DNA of 64,000 nucleotides from Martinezella lusitana (GTDB lineage: Bacteria > Pseudomonadota > Alphaproteobacteria > Rhizobiales > Rhizobiaceae), in assembly GCF_900094565.1 (NCBI RefSeq), contig NZ_FMAF01000014.1, positions 62,001 through 126,000 of the forward strand, read 5' to 3'. Under the pieces are notes generated by a model, which saw only the letters and a list, made by a program, of their open reading frames with translations, did not search any database and was not told the origin of the DNA. Made by a program: the position numbers and the translations under genes. Positions 35,101 to 43,982 of the stretch are shown here, in pieces (positions within the stretch are counted from its first letter, which is position 1; each line of letters starts with the position of its first letter).

Positions 35101-36204
35101 ATGAAAGAGATAGTGGTGATCGGCGCAGGCAAGATCGGCGGAGCGATCGCTCTGATGCTGGCCGAGACCGGCGATTACAAGGTTATTGTCGCCGACCGCA
35201 GCCAGGAGCAGCTTGCCAAGATCGACCACCATCCTGCAATTTCCACCGCAGCCGTCGATATCGCCGACAGTGAAGGGCTGGTGGCCGTTCTGACCGGGAA
35301 GTTCGCCGTGCTGTCAGCCGCGCCCTTCCACTTGACCGGCTTTGTCGCCGAAGCTGCGCTGGAAGCCGGCGTTCACTATCTTGATCTTACCGAGGATGTC
35401 GCCACGACGAGGAAGGTAGAGGAGCTGGCCCAGGGCGCACGCACCGCCTTCATCCCGCAATGCGGCCTGGCGCCAGGCTTCATCTCGATCGTCGCAAATG
35501 ATCTCGCCAAGCGTTTCGATAGCCTCGACAGCGTGCGCATGCGGGTCGGCGCGCTGCCGCAATATCCATCCAACGCCCTGAACTACAATTTGACCTGGAG
35601 CACGGACGGCCTGATCAACGAGTATATCGAGCCGTGCGAAGCAATCGTCGAAGGCAAGCTCGTGACGGTGCCGGCCTTGGAAGAGAGAGAGGAATTCTCC
35701 CTCGACGGCATCACCTATGAGGCTTTCAACACCTCCGGCGGCCTCGGAACGCTCGCCAAGACGCTGGCCGGTCGCGTGCGCACGATGAACTACCGCACGA
35801 TCCGCTACCCCGGCCACCAGGCCATCATCAAGGCGCTCTTGAATGACCTGAACCTCAGGAATCGCCGCGATGTGTTGAAGGATCTGTTCGAAAACGCGCT
35901 GCCCGCGACGATGCAGGATGTGGTCGTCGTCTTCGTCACCGTCTGCGGCTGGCGCGACGGGCGGTACATGCAGGAAACCTACGCCAATAAGGTCTATGCT
36001 GGTGTCGTTGCCGGCAAAAAGATGAGCGCCATCCAGATCACCACGGCTGCCGGCATTACGACCGTGCTTGACCTGCTTTCCCATGGCAAGCTTCCCACCA
36101 AGGGCTTTGTTCGTCAGGAGGAAATCGATCTCGGCGACTTTCTCGCCAATCGCTTCGGGCAGGTCTACGGCCTGGAGAAGCTCAGGGTGAGAGAAGCGGT
36201 GTAA
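35101..36204 (+). CDS. Saccharopine-dehydrogenase-like L-lysine 6-dehydrogenase
   Basis: A 367-residue member of the saccharopine dehydrogenase NADP-binding family. The Rossmann motif VVIGAGKIGGAIA (about 5-17) binds NAD(P); the catalytic domain includes LDLTEDVATT near 98, QCGLAPGFISIVAN near 121 and SGGLGTLAKT near 212. Length and motifs fit lysine 6-dehydrogenase, which oxidises the epsilon carbon of lysine to 2-aminoadipate 6-semialdehyde. The adjacent convergent operon encodes the next three steps. Saccharopine reductase is an alternative. Confidence 0.8.
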   Translation: MKEIVVIGAGKIGGAIALMLAETGDYKVIVADRSQEQLAKIDHHPAISTAAVDIADSEGLVAVLTGKFAVLSAAPFHLTGFVAEAALEAGVHYLDLTEDVATTRKVEELAQGARTAFIPQCGLAPGFISIVANDLAKRFDSLDSVRMRVGALPQYPSNALNYNLTWSTDGLINEYIEPCEAIVEGKLVTVPALEEREEFSLDGITYEAFNTSGGLGTLAKTLAGRVRTMNYRTIRYPGHQAIIKALLNDLNLRNRRDVLKDLFENALPATMQDVVVVFVTVCGWRDGRYMQETYANKVYAGVVAGKKMSAIQITTAAGITTVLDLLSHGKLPTKGFVRQEEIDLGDFLANRFGQVYGLEKLRVREAV

Positions 36205-36229
36205 GCCGAAGTCATTGCTTGCTAAACAA

Positions 36230-36260
36230 GTGGCGCCGCAACGGGCGCCACATTCGTTTT
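36230..36260. terminator. Bidirectional terminator between convergent lysine genes
   Basis: A perfect 8-bp stem (36230-36237 with 36244-36251), a 6-base loop, and TTTT at 36257-36260. It separates the dehydrogenase gene from the convergent aminotransferase gene. Confidence 0.75.
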
Positions 36261-36270
36261 GGCGACGAAG

Positions 36271-37506
36271 CTACGGTCGCAACGCCGCGCAAGCCCGCTC
36301 GATGCGATCGAGAGCCTCTACAAGATCGGCTTCCGAGGTCGCATAGGAAATTCGGAAATAGGGCGACAGTCCGAATGCCGAGCCGGGCACGACTGCGACA
36401 TGGGCCTCTTCGAGCAGATAGGCGCAGAACTCCGCATCCGTTGCGATCGTCTTTCCGGACGGCGTTGTTTTCCCCAGCACGCCGCCGCAGCTCGAGAACG
36501 TGTAGAAGGCGCCTTCCGGCAGCCGGCAATCCAGGCCTTCGATGCCATTGAGCCGGTTGACCACCAGATCGCGCCGGCGTTGGAAGCTTGCCGTGCGACC
36601 TTTCAGAAAATCCTGCGGGCCGTTCAGCGCCGCAACGGCCGCTGCCTGGCTGACGGAGGAGGGACAGGACGTCGCCTGGCTCTGGATGACGGCCATGGCC
36701 TTGATCAGTGCCTTCGGGCCGCCGGCATAGCCGATGCGCCAGCCGGTCATGGCATAGGCCTTGGAAACGCCGTTGACGGTCAAGGTCCGACGCTTGAGGC
36801 GCGGTTCTATCGCGACCGGCGTCGTGAAGCGGAAGCCGTCATAGACGATATGCTCATACATATCGTCGACCATCAGCCACACATGCGAATGGTGCAGCAG
36901 CACCTCGATGAGCGGATGGTAATCGGCTTCCGAATAGGCCGCACCCGACGGATTGGACGGCGAGTTGAGCAGGAGCCAGCGCGTCTTCGGGGTAATTGCC
37001 TTCTCGAGTTGATCCGCCTGGAGACGGAACCCGGCCTCGGCATCGCATGGGATCAGCACCGGCACGCCGCCGCAGATCTCGACGATATCGGAATAGGAAG
37101 TCCAGTAGGGCGTCGGGATGATGACCTCGTCGCCCGGATCGATTGATGCCATGAAGGCATTGAACAGGATCTGCTTTGCACCTGTCGCCACGGTGATTTC
37201 ATCGAGGGCGTAGTCGATGCCGTTCTCACGCAGGAATTTGCCGGCGATCGCCTTCTTCAGCTCCGGCGTGCCGTCAAGGGCGGTGTATTTCGTTTCGCCG
37301 CGATCGATGGCGGCTTTCGCAGCCTCTTTGACATTATCAGGCGTATCGAAATCAGGTTCCCCCGCTCCGAGGATGATGACAGGCAGACCGTCCCGCTTCA
37401 TCGCATTGGCGCGCGCGCCGATCTGCAGGATCGTCGAAACGCCGATGGAGGCGATGCGCGAAGCGGGCCGAAAACCCGCCTCCTCGGTGTTGGTGGCGAC
37501 CGTCAT
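36271..37506 (-). CDS. Class I/II PLP-dependent aminotransferase
   Basis: A 411-residue fold-type I aminotransferase of the aspartate aminotransferase Ib group. It has the EPDFDTP substrate segment near 50, NSPSNPSGAAYS near 173, and the PLP lysine in NGVSKAYAMTGWRIGY (about 238). The start at 37506 is chosen because the protein then begins just before the conserved N-terminus; a longer frame adds an Arg-rich tail. It follows the semialdehyde dehydrogenase by five bases, so it probably converts 2-aminoadipate to 2-oxoadipate, though general aspartate aminotransferase activity is possible. Confidence 0.9.
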   Translation of the reverse strand: MTVATNTEEAGFRPASRIASIGVSTILQIGARANAMKRDGLPVIILGAGEPDFDTPDNVKEAAKAAIDRGETKYTALDGTPELKKAIAGKFLRENGIDYALDEITVATGAKQILFNAFMASIDPGDEVIIPTPYWTSYSDIVEICGGVPVLIPCDAEAGFRLQADQLEKAITPKTRWLLLNSPSNPSGAAYSEADYHPLIEVLLHHSHVWLMVDDMYEHIVYDGFRFTTPVAIEPRLKRRTLTVNGVSKAYAMTGWRIGYAGGPKALIKAMAVIQSQATSCPSSVSQAAAVAALNGPQDFLKGRTASFQRRRDLVVNRLNGIEGLDCRLPEGAFYTFSSCGGVLGKTTPSGKTIATDAEFCAYLLEEAHVAVVPGSAFGLSPYFRISYATSEADLVEALDRIERACAALRP

Positions 37507-37511
37507 GAGTC

Positions 37512-39044
37512 TTACTCGATGTCGAAGGAAACGCCCTGCGCCAGCGGCAGGGCCTTGGAATAATTGACGGTATTGGTCGCCCGGCGCATGTAGGCTCTCC
37601 AGGCATCCGATCCGGATTCGCGGCCGCCGCCGGTCTCCTTCTCGCCGCCGAACGCGCCGCCGATTTCGGCACCAGACGTGCCGATATTGACGTTGGCGAT
37701 GCCGCAATCGGATCCATCAGCCGCAAGGAAGCGCTCGGATTCCTGCATGTCGCGGGTGAAGATCGACGACGACAGGCCGGCCGAGACGGCATTGTGTTCG
37801 TCTATAACAGCATCGAAATCGTCATAGGGCATGACGTAGAGAATGGGAGCGAAGGTTTCCTCGAAGACCGGGCCGGCCTGCTTCGGCATCTCGACCAGTG
37901 CCGGCTTGGCATAATAGCCATCGGCATGGCCGACATCGACGCGCTCGCCGCCGGTGATAGTGCCGCCATGCGACTTTGCTTCTGCAATCGCCTTCTGCAT
38001 GGCGTCGAATGCTGTCTTGTCGACAAGAGGCCCGACCAAGGCCGAGGAATGCAGGGGATCGCCGACCGAAACGCTCTGATAGGCCTTTTTCAGGCGCGGT
38101 ACGAGTTGGTCGTAGACGCTCGTATGCACGAAAAGTCGGCGCAGCGTCGTGCAGCGCTGGCCGGCGGTGCCCATGGCGCCAAAGGCGATGGCGCGCAGCG
38201 CCATGTCGAGATCGGCCGACGGGCAGACGATGCCGGCATTGTTGCCGCCGAGTTCGAGGATGGCGCGGGCGAAGCGCTTGGCAAGCCGCGGCCCGACATC
38301 GCGGCCCATGCGGGTCGAGCCGGTCGCTGAGACCAGCGGCACCTTCGGATGATCGACCAGAACTTCGCCGATCGCGCGGTCGCCGATCAGAAGCTGGGAC
38401 AGGCCTTCCGGCGCATCGCCGAAACGGGCGAGGGCGCGGTCGAGGATTGCCTGCGAGGCCAGCGCCGTCAGAGGTGTCTTTTCCGAGGGCTTCCAGATGA
38501 CGGCGTCGCCGCAGATCAGCGCCAGAGCCGCATTCCACGACCAGACCGCAACCGGGAAATTGAAAGCCGAGATGATGCCGACAACGCCGAGCGGATGCCA
38601 GGTTTCCATCATGCGATGGCCCGGGCGCTCGGTGGCGATCGTCAGGCCGTAAAGCTGGCGGGAAAGACCGACGGCGAAGTCGCAGATGTCGATCATTTCC
38701 TGCACTTCGCCGAGACCCTCGGAACGGATCTTGCCGGCCTCGATCGAGACCAGACGGCCGAGGTCGTCCTTGGCGGCACGCAGTTCTTCGCCGAGCAGGC
38801 GGACGAGTTCGCCGCGCTTGGGTGCCGGCACCAGTCGCCATTCACGGAACGCGGCGTGCGCCTTCTCGATCCGCTGGGCGGCCTCGTCTGCCGAAACGGT
38901 CTTAACGTCGGCAATCTTTTCGCCAGTCACCGGCGAGTAGGAGGGCATGTTGCCCTGCGTATAGAGCGCCTTGTCGACGCCGAGCTTTTCGAGGATGGCG
39001 GCGGTCTCGGCCGCGACGGAAAGGTTCTTTGCTGCGATGTTCAT
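37512..39044 (-). CDS. amaB: 2-aminoadipate 6-semialdehyde dehydrogenase (ALDH7/AmaB type)
   Basis: A 510-residue aldehyde dehydrogenase of the antiquitin (ALDH7) group. NAD site: WKPSEKTPLT near 185 and GSTRMG near 242. The general base is E264 (LELGGNNAG) and the nucleophile C298 (GQRCTTLRR). ALDH7 enzymes oxidise 2-aminoadipate semialdehyde (piperideine-6-carboxylate) to 2-aminoadipate in lysine breakdown. It sits between the DUF1338 and aminotransferase genes on the same strand, which supports that role. Confidence 0.9.
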   Translation of the reverse strand: MNIAAKNLSVAAETAAILEKLGVDKALYTQGNMPSYSPVTGEKIADVKTVSADEAAQRIEKAHAAFREWRLVPAPKRGELVRLLGEELRAAKDDLGRLVSIEAGKIRSEGLGEVQEMIDICDFAVGLSRQLYGLTIATERPGHRMMETWHPLGVVGIISAFNFPVAVWSWNAALALICGDAVIWKPSEKTPLTALASQAILDRALARFGDAPEGLSQLLIGDRAIGEVLVDHPKVPLVSATGSTRMGRDVGPRLAKRFARAILELGGNNAGIVCPSADLDMALRAIAFGAMGTAGQRCTTLRRLFVHTSVYDQLVPRLKKAYQSVSVGDPLHSSALVGPLVDKTAFDAMQKAIAEAKSHGGTITGGERVDVGHADGYYAKPALVEMPKQAGPVFEETFAPILYVMPYDDFDAVIDEHNAVSAGLSSSIFTRDMQESERFLAADGSDCGIANVNIGTSGAEIGGAFGGEKETGGGRESGSDAWRAYMRRATNTVNYSKALPLAQGVSFDIE

Positions 39045-39104
39045 CTCATAACTCCACTTGTCTCTGATCCGGGCCTGCGGCGCGACCGTAAAGGTTGCGC
39101 GATC

Positions 39105-40502
39105 TCACTCGGCCGCGTCTCGTTGGGATAGTGCCCGCAGGCAGGCGTCGATCGATGCCTGCTCGATGCCGGCATAATGGTCGAATTCGTTCAAGACCTT
39201 CATTCCGAGGTCGGTTTCGAACCGCTTCTGGTTCGGGCTGGCAACGAATTCCTGCTGCGCGCTGTCGCCGAGGTTGGATTGGAAGATGCCGGCGGCACTG
39301 ACGGGCAGGAAGTCCTCGTAGACGATCGGGTCGAACTGGATGTACCCTTCTTCGATCAGGGTTTCGAGGGAGAGATCGCCCCTTGCGGCTGCGGTCTTCC
39401 CCTTGGCCGTCAGCGAATAGGCGAAGTAGCCAAGTTCTTCGCCACGGATCGCTGCCCAATCGTCAGGGAATTCGGCAAAGCTCTGCGCGAGCGCGGCCTC
39501 GTAGTCGCGTGCGTTCGATCCGTCGGCTGCGGGCCGCACGATCTTGCGTGACTGATCAAGCAGGCGATCATAGAGCGCGCGACCCTTGGGTGTCAGCGCG
39601 ATGCCACGCTGCTCGATCTCGCCGAAGCGGGCGGTGTGCGAGCCGCTTTCCCATACGCCGTCGGCATTGCGGAAGGATACCGGCTCTTCGAGCGCCTTGA
39701 ACGAGGTCTGGCGCAGCAGGATCGGGCAGGCGCGCGTCGGCGGGCCTTCGACGATCGCCTTCGGCGCGATGCCGTAATCGGACATCAGCGCCTGCACTTG
39801 GTCTATATCCAGCGTGCGCGGCGTCAGATGGTTGATATGCGGGCCCTTGAACGACACAACGTCGGCGATCAGGCGATGGGCGTCATGGAGGCGATGGTAC
39901 ATGGCGGCATCGACATTGGCTTCGTCGTGCCAGCGGAAGGTCTCCAGCACTTCGTCCACGAAACGGCTGGCATCGGCCATGGTCAAGCCGCCGGCGCGTT
40001 CGGCCTTTTCGGTGAGAGCGATGGCGTCTTCGGTGAAGATTCGGCGCTTCGAGAGAATCTGTGCCGATGCCTCACGCAGGTCTTCGTCGGCGATGAGATC
40101 GAGCCGCAGCAGCGAGGTGAAGACGCGGAAAGGGTTGCGCTTCAGTTCGGCATCGCCAATGGGCCGGAATGCCGTTGAATGCACGGGCACGCCTGCTGTG
40201 GAAAGATCATAGTAGCCGACGGGATACATGCCCATGACGGCGAATACGCGCGCCATCATTGCGAGTTCCGCTGCCGTCCCGAGCCTAATTGCGCCGTGTC
40301 GTTCCTCGGAGATGCGGTCGAGATAGTCGGTCGCCTGCAGGCGTTCCTTCAATTTGGGCTGGGCAGCCAGCGTTTCGTCGTTGACGCGGCCCACCAGCTC
40401 CATGAGCGTGCCATAGGCGGGAACTTCGTCGCGATACATGGCGGACATGGCGGCCGAAAAGGCGCTGCGTATATCGCTGGTCGAGACGTGATCAGACTTC
40501 AT
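39105..40502 (-). CDS. hglS: 2-oxoadipate dioxygenase/decarboxylase (DUF1338, HglS/YdcJ)
   Basis: A 465-residue DUF1338 protein. Candidate Fe(II) ligands match the HglS pattern: H69 (SEERHGAIR), H225 (HINHLTP) and a Glu near 295 (ARFGEIEQRG), with R73 as likely substrate-binding Arg. HglS of Pseudomonas putida converts 2-oxoadipate to D-2-hydroxyglutarate with loss of CO2 in lysine catabolism. The gene heads the operon with the semialdehyde dehydrogenase and aminotransferase genes and is divergent from a LysR regulator. Confidence 0.92.
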   Translation of the reverse strand: MKSDHVSTSDIRSAFSAAMSAMYRDEVPAYGTLMELVGRVNDETLAAQPKLKERLQATDYLDRISEERHGAIRLGTAAELAMMARVFAVMGMYPVGYYDLSTAGVPVHSTAFRPIGDAELKRNPFRVFTSLLRLDLIADEDLREASAQILSKRRIFTEDAIALTEKAERAGGLTMADASRFVDEVLETFRWHDEANVDAAMYHRLHDAHRLIADVVSFKGPHINHLTPRTLDIDQVQALMSDYGIAPKAIVEGPPTRACPILLRQTSFKALEEPVSFRNADGVWESGSHTARFGEIEQRGIALTPKGRALYDRLLDQSRKIVRPAADGSNARDYEAALAQSFAEFPDDWAAIRGEELGYFAYSLTAKGKTAAARGDLSLETLIEEGYIQFDPIVYEDFLPVSAAGIFQSNLGDSAQQEFVASPNQKRFETDLGMKVLNEFDHYAGIEQASIDACLRALSQRDAAE

Positions 40503-40557
40503 GGGCGATGTCTTCCTGAAAGGCTATATCATTCCTATCTCGCAGGATAACTCTTGT

Positions 40558-40568
40558 CTGGCGGCCAG
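40558..40568. promoter_or_regulatory. Candidate LysR site upstream of hglS
   Basis: CTGGC-G-GCCAG is a perfect 11-bp palindrome flanked by TCTTGT direct repeats, between hglS and the divergent LysR gene. It is a plausible operator by position only. Confidence 0.35.
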
Positions 40569-40606
40569 TCTTGTGAGAGAAAATTCTAACTTGATGCTGA
40601 AATGGA

Positions 40607-41530
40607 ATGATCGTGCGCCGACGCCTCGTCCCCGATATCGTCAATCTGCAGGCGTTCGAATGTGCGGCGCGGCATCAGAATTTTTCGCGTGCCGCCGAAG
40701 AACTGAATCTAACCCAAAGCGCCGTCAGCCGGCAGATCAGCGATCTCGAGCAGCAGACCGGGTTAAAGCTCTTCGAACGCGTGAGGCAGCGTGTCGTGCT
40801 TTCGGAAGCCGGGCTTCGTCTGCTGCCTGAGGTCAAGGACCTGCTCCTTCGCTCGGAGCGTCTGATGATCGGCGCCGTCGCGGCAGGCCAGATGAAATTG
40901 TCGCTGAAGGTTGCGACCTTGCCGACCTTCGGCACGCGATGGCTGGTGCCACGCCTCGGCCATTTTCTCGAGGAGCATCGCGATGTCGCGATCACGGTGG
41001 AATCGCGCTCCAAGCCCTTCAGCTTCGACGAGGATAGTTTCGACCTCGCTATTCATTACGGTCTGCCGGCCTGGGCTGGCGCTGTTGCGACATTTCTTTG
41101 CAACGAGACCGTTCTGCCAGTCGCTGGCCGGCAGCTTGCCGAACGATTGAATCTCGGCGGTCTGGAGGATCTGTCGCATGCGCCGCTGCTGCATCTGACG
41201 ACGCGCCCCAAGCTCTGGGCGCAGTGGTTCGATCTGCAGAGATTGCCGACGGAGCATGCCTATCCCGGCGCCCGGTTCGATCAGTTTTCGATGATCATCG
41301 CCGCAGCCATTTCCGGGCTCGGTGTCGCGCTCCTGCCCACCTATCTGATCGAAGAGGAATTGAAGACGGGCGTGCTTTTACCTTTGTTCGATCTGCCGAT
41401 GCCGACCGAGAACAGCTATTATATCGTCATGCCGGAGAAGAAGCAGACCAACGAGATCGCGATGCTTTTCCAGAATTGGCTGGTAAGTCAGGTAACACCA
41501 CGGTCCCAAGCGGCCGGCAATAGGGTGTAG
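40607..41530 (+). CDS. LysR-family regulator, GcvA-like
   Basis: A 307-residue LysR regulator with HTH near residues 27-48 (FSRAAEELNLTQSAVSRQISDLE) and an effector domain with LPTFGTRWLVPRLGHF near 103 and the GLGVALLPTYLI segment near 242, typical of GcvA-like members. The start ATG at 40607 gives MIVRRRLVPDIVNLQAF. It is divergent from hglS, so it probably activates the 2-oxoadipate branch of lysine degradation. It ends about 130 bases before the next monooxygenase gene. Confidence 0.9.
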   Translation: MIVRRRLVPDIVNLQAFECAARHQNFSRAAEELNLTQSAVSRQISDLEQQTGLKLFERVRQRVVLSEAGLRLLPEVKDLLLRSERLMIGAVAAGQMKLSLKVATLPTFGTRWLVPRLGHFLEEHRDVAITVESRSKPFSFDEDSFDLAIHYGLPAWAGAVATFLCNETVLPVAGRQLAERLNLGGLEDLSHAPLLHLTTRPKLWAQWFDLQRLPTEHAYPGARFDQFSMIIAAAISGLGVALLPTYLIEEELKTGVLLPLFDLPMPTENSYYIVMPEKKQTNEIAMLFQNWLVSQVTPRSQAAGNRV

Positions 41531-41656
41531 TCTCAGGTCGTCATCGCTCAATAAATTTTAGGCTTGAAATTCTTTTCGGCGCGCGTCACACCTTTGCTTG
41601 TCGCATCGTTGCCGGCTGCCGGGGCGCTGCAAGATGAGGTCGGAGGAGAGGCCAGC

Positions 41657-42748
41657 ATGAAGACGCATCCGCTGAAGGGACCGAACCGGCTGAAGCTTGG
41701 CGTGTTTTCGGCGAACGCCGATGGCGGCCTGGCGATTACCGACGTACCGGAGCGTTGGACGGCTGGCTGGCAGGACAATCTGACCGCCGCACAGATCGCC
41801 GACCGGGCCGGCCTCGAATTCTTCCTGCCGATCGCCCGCTGGCGTGGCTTCGGCGGCAAGAACCGGGTGCGGGAATGGTCGTTCGAAACCTTCACCTGGG
41901 CCGCGGCACTTTCGGCCGCAACCGAGCGGATCGGCCTGTTCATGACGGTGCATGTACCGCTCGTCCACCCGCTTTATGCGGCAAAGTCGCTTGCGACGGT
42001 CGATCACATCAGCCAGGGGCGGGCAGGGCTCAATATCGTCTGCGGTTGGAACCCGAAGGAGTTCGGCATGTTCGGCGTGCCGCTGGTCGAGAAGGGCTAC
42101 GATCAGGCGGCGGAATGGCTTGAGATCGTCGAAAAGCTCTATGCCTCCGACGAGCCGCTCGATTATGCCGGAACCTACTACAGTTTGAAGGAGGCCGTCA
42201 GCCGGCCGGCGAGCCTGCAGACGCCGCGCCCCGTGACGATGAATGCCGCATTCGGCGGTCCCGGCCGGGATTTCGCTGCCAGCCATTGCGACTATCTCTT
42301 CACCACCTTTACCGAGATCGCCGAGGCCGGAAGGCATGTGGCCGATATCGGCGAGCGCGCGGAAAGGAACGGCAGGCAGGTCGGCGTCTATACGGTATGC
42401 CATGTCGTCTGCCGTGAGACACAGGCTGAGGCAGAGGACTATTACACCCGCTATGCCGTCACCATGGCCGATCATGCCGCCGTCGACCAGCACATGGCCG
42501 GCAAGAAGGAGTTTTCGCAATCTCATGATCGCGAGGCCTATGAGCGCTATCGACAGCGCTTCGCCGGCGGGGCCGGCAGCTATCCTCTCATCGGCAAGCC
42601 GGAGCGGATCGCGGACGAGATGATCGCGATTGCCGAGCAAGGCTATGCAGGCATCGCCTTGTCGTTCGTCAACTACACCCAGGAGCTCCCCTATTTTTGC
42701 GATCGGGTGCTTCCGTTGCTGAAGAGGGCCGGGCTTCGGGCGGAATAG
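41657..42748 (+). CDS. LLM-class flavin-dependent monooxygenase
   Basis: A 363-residue luciferase-like protein. GGAGGAGAGG lies just before the ATG at 41657; the in-frame TTG at 41564 would add an unlikely tail. Family landmarks: FFLPIARWRGFGG near 57, FMTVHVPLVHPLYAAKSLATVDHIS near 97-121, RAGLNIVCGWNPKEFGMFG near 124 and the PRPVTMNAAFGGPGRDFAA region near 192. This pattern resembles the RutA/SsuD-like branch (sulfonate or pyrimidine monooxygenases). No reductase gene is adjacent; the substrate is unknown. Confidence 0.87.
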   Translation: MKTHPLKGPNRLKLGVFSANADGGLAITDVPERWTAGWQDNLTAAQIADRAGLEFFLPIARWRGFGGKNRVREWSFETFTWAAALSAATERIGLFMTVHVPLVHPLYAAKSLATVDHISQGRAGLNIVCGWNPKEFGMFGVPLVEKGYDQAAEWLEIVEKLYASDEPLDYAGTYYSLKEAVSRPASLQTPRPVTMNAAFGGPGRDFAASHCDYLFTTFTEIAEAGRHVADIGERAERNGRQVGVYTVCHVVCRETQAEAEDYYTRYAVTMADHAAVDQHMAGKKEFSQSHDREAYERYRQRFAGGAGSYPLIGKPERIADEMIAIAEQGYAGIALSFVNYTQELPYFCDRVLPLLKRAGLRAE

Positions 42749-43092
42749 AGCGGCGGAGCCAGCTTTCGATCGCAGTCGCCCTGGAGAGCATCGGCGATCC
42801 CAGGCATTGTCATGATGTGCGGCAAATGTGCACCGCAGCGAAAAACATGAGCCCAAGGGGTTTACAAGCGTGGTGGTGGATGGGATCGTTTAAGCGAAGG
42901 TGCTGCTGGTTTGCAGTGGCGACGTTCCTTCGACCGGACGCCTAAGCTATGGGCTCCGCTGCGCTTTGATTCCGGGCGCTTAACCGAGAAAATCAATCCG
43001 AGGCTGGAATGCGGCATCTGCTGCGCGTTCGGCTGTTGTCTTAGTGCGCCCTCAGCGTCGTTGCGCCGGGGCAGAGATAAATGGGTTTATGA
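42749..43092. other. Intergenic region without recognised gene
   Basis: This 344-base stretch between a monooxygenase and a secreted-protein gene has no convincing coding frame, no RNA gene and no strong hairpin that I can see. Promoter elements for the 43093 gene presumably lie at its right end. Confidence 0.5.
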
Positions 43093-43749
43093 ATGAGTTT
43101 TTTTGCACAGCGCGCCTTTCTTGGCGTTCTTGCAAGCGTGATGGCGCTGTCGCAGGCCGCCAATGCCAGTGATCTTATGATCTGGTCGCCGGTAAAGGTT
43201 GCACCTCAGACCTACAAGACGACGCTGGGCTTTCGACTGCCGATGGCGTGGGAAATGAGTGCAGGTGTCGATCTTGGCTTGGGCGGCACGGCAGGCGGAA
43301 CGATCTTGCGCAGCAGCGAGCTTGCAACCCTCTGGGGAAGAGCGGTCGACGATCGCAGCCGCTTCGCCACCGTCTCGCGGCGTGAAGTCGCCTTGCGGGT
43401 GGATGCGCTCAATGGCAGTGGCATGCTCTATCTCGGCCGCTCGCGAAATTGGATTGTGTCAGACAATCTGGACATGCGCACATCGAGGTCTCTGAACGTG
43501 AACTATGTGGGCGCAAGGAATGGGCCGACGTCGATCACCGCGACGCAGGCGGTGGCGATTGCCGTTCCCTGGACGGGGACGTCCATCTCGGCGAGCGGCA
43601 ATCTGATGGATGGCGACAGCGTCTTCTCGAGCACGGTTGTGTTCCAGCAGCCGCTGGCATCGAACCTCAATTTCTCCGCTTCCTTCACGAATCCGCTGAC
43701 GATGGCGCCAACTGGCGATGTGCGTTTCGACTACCGCATCAAGTGGTAG
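43093..43749 (+). CDS. Secreted protein, possible small beta-barrel, 218 residues
   Basis: A signal peptide (MSFFAQRAFLGVLASVMALSQAANA) precedes about 190 residues rich in alternating strands (TTLGFRLPMAWEMSAGVDLGLGG, LRVDALNGSGMLYLG, SLNVNYVG, LNFSASFTNPL). The C-terminus, FDYRIKW, ends in an aromatic residue as outer-membrane barrels often do. An outer-membrane or cell-surface location is an inference. It stands alone, with convergent mscS downstream. I do not recognise the family. Confidence 0.68.
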   Translation: MSFFAQRAFLGVLASVMALSQAANASDLMIWSPVKVAPQTYKTTLGFRLPMAWEMSAGVDLGLGGTAGGTILRSSELATLWGRAVDDRSRFATVSRREVALRVDALNGSGMLYLGRSRNWIVSDNLDMRTSRSLNVNYVGARNGPTSITATQAVAIAVPWTGTSISASGNLMDGDSVFSSTVVFQQPLASNLNFSASFTNPLTMAPTGDVRFDYRIKW

Positions 43750-43876
43750 GCAAGGACGTGCGCCGTGGAATTGGCGACACCTGCGGATTTTGAGTGCGAC
43801 GGGAACAAATATCTCGTGCTGCAGTTTAGGGACAGCAAGATCGCTTGATCCTGCACGGGGCGCATTTGCCCTATTA

Positions 43877-43916
43877 GAGCCTGCCGTTGGTTCAACTCCC
43901 TGCCGGCGGCAGGCTC
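43877..43916. terminator. Inverted repeat between convergent genes, possible terminator
   Basis: A perfect 10-bp inverted repeat (43877-43886 with 43907-43916) with a 20-base loop, between the secreted-protein gene and convergent mscS. There is no T-run, so the terminator role is tentative. Confidence 0.4.
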
Positions 43917-43982
43917 AGTCGTAAAACAACCGACCCGAAAAACCGCGGATCTGATTGGCAGGCCGCCTGCGCCGGGCTTTCG

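Noticed and set aside
43887..43906. tRNA-like T-loop string (GGTTCAACTCC)
   Set aside because: The flanks do not form a T-stem, and no acceptor, D or anticodon arms can be built. It is the loop of an inverted repeat between convergent genes.
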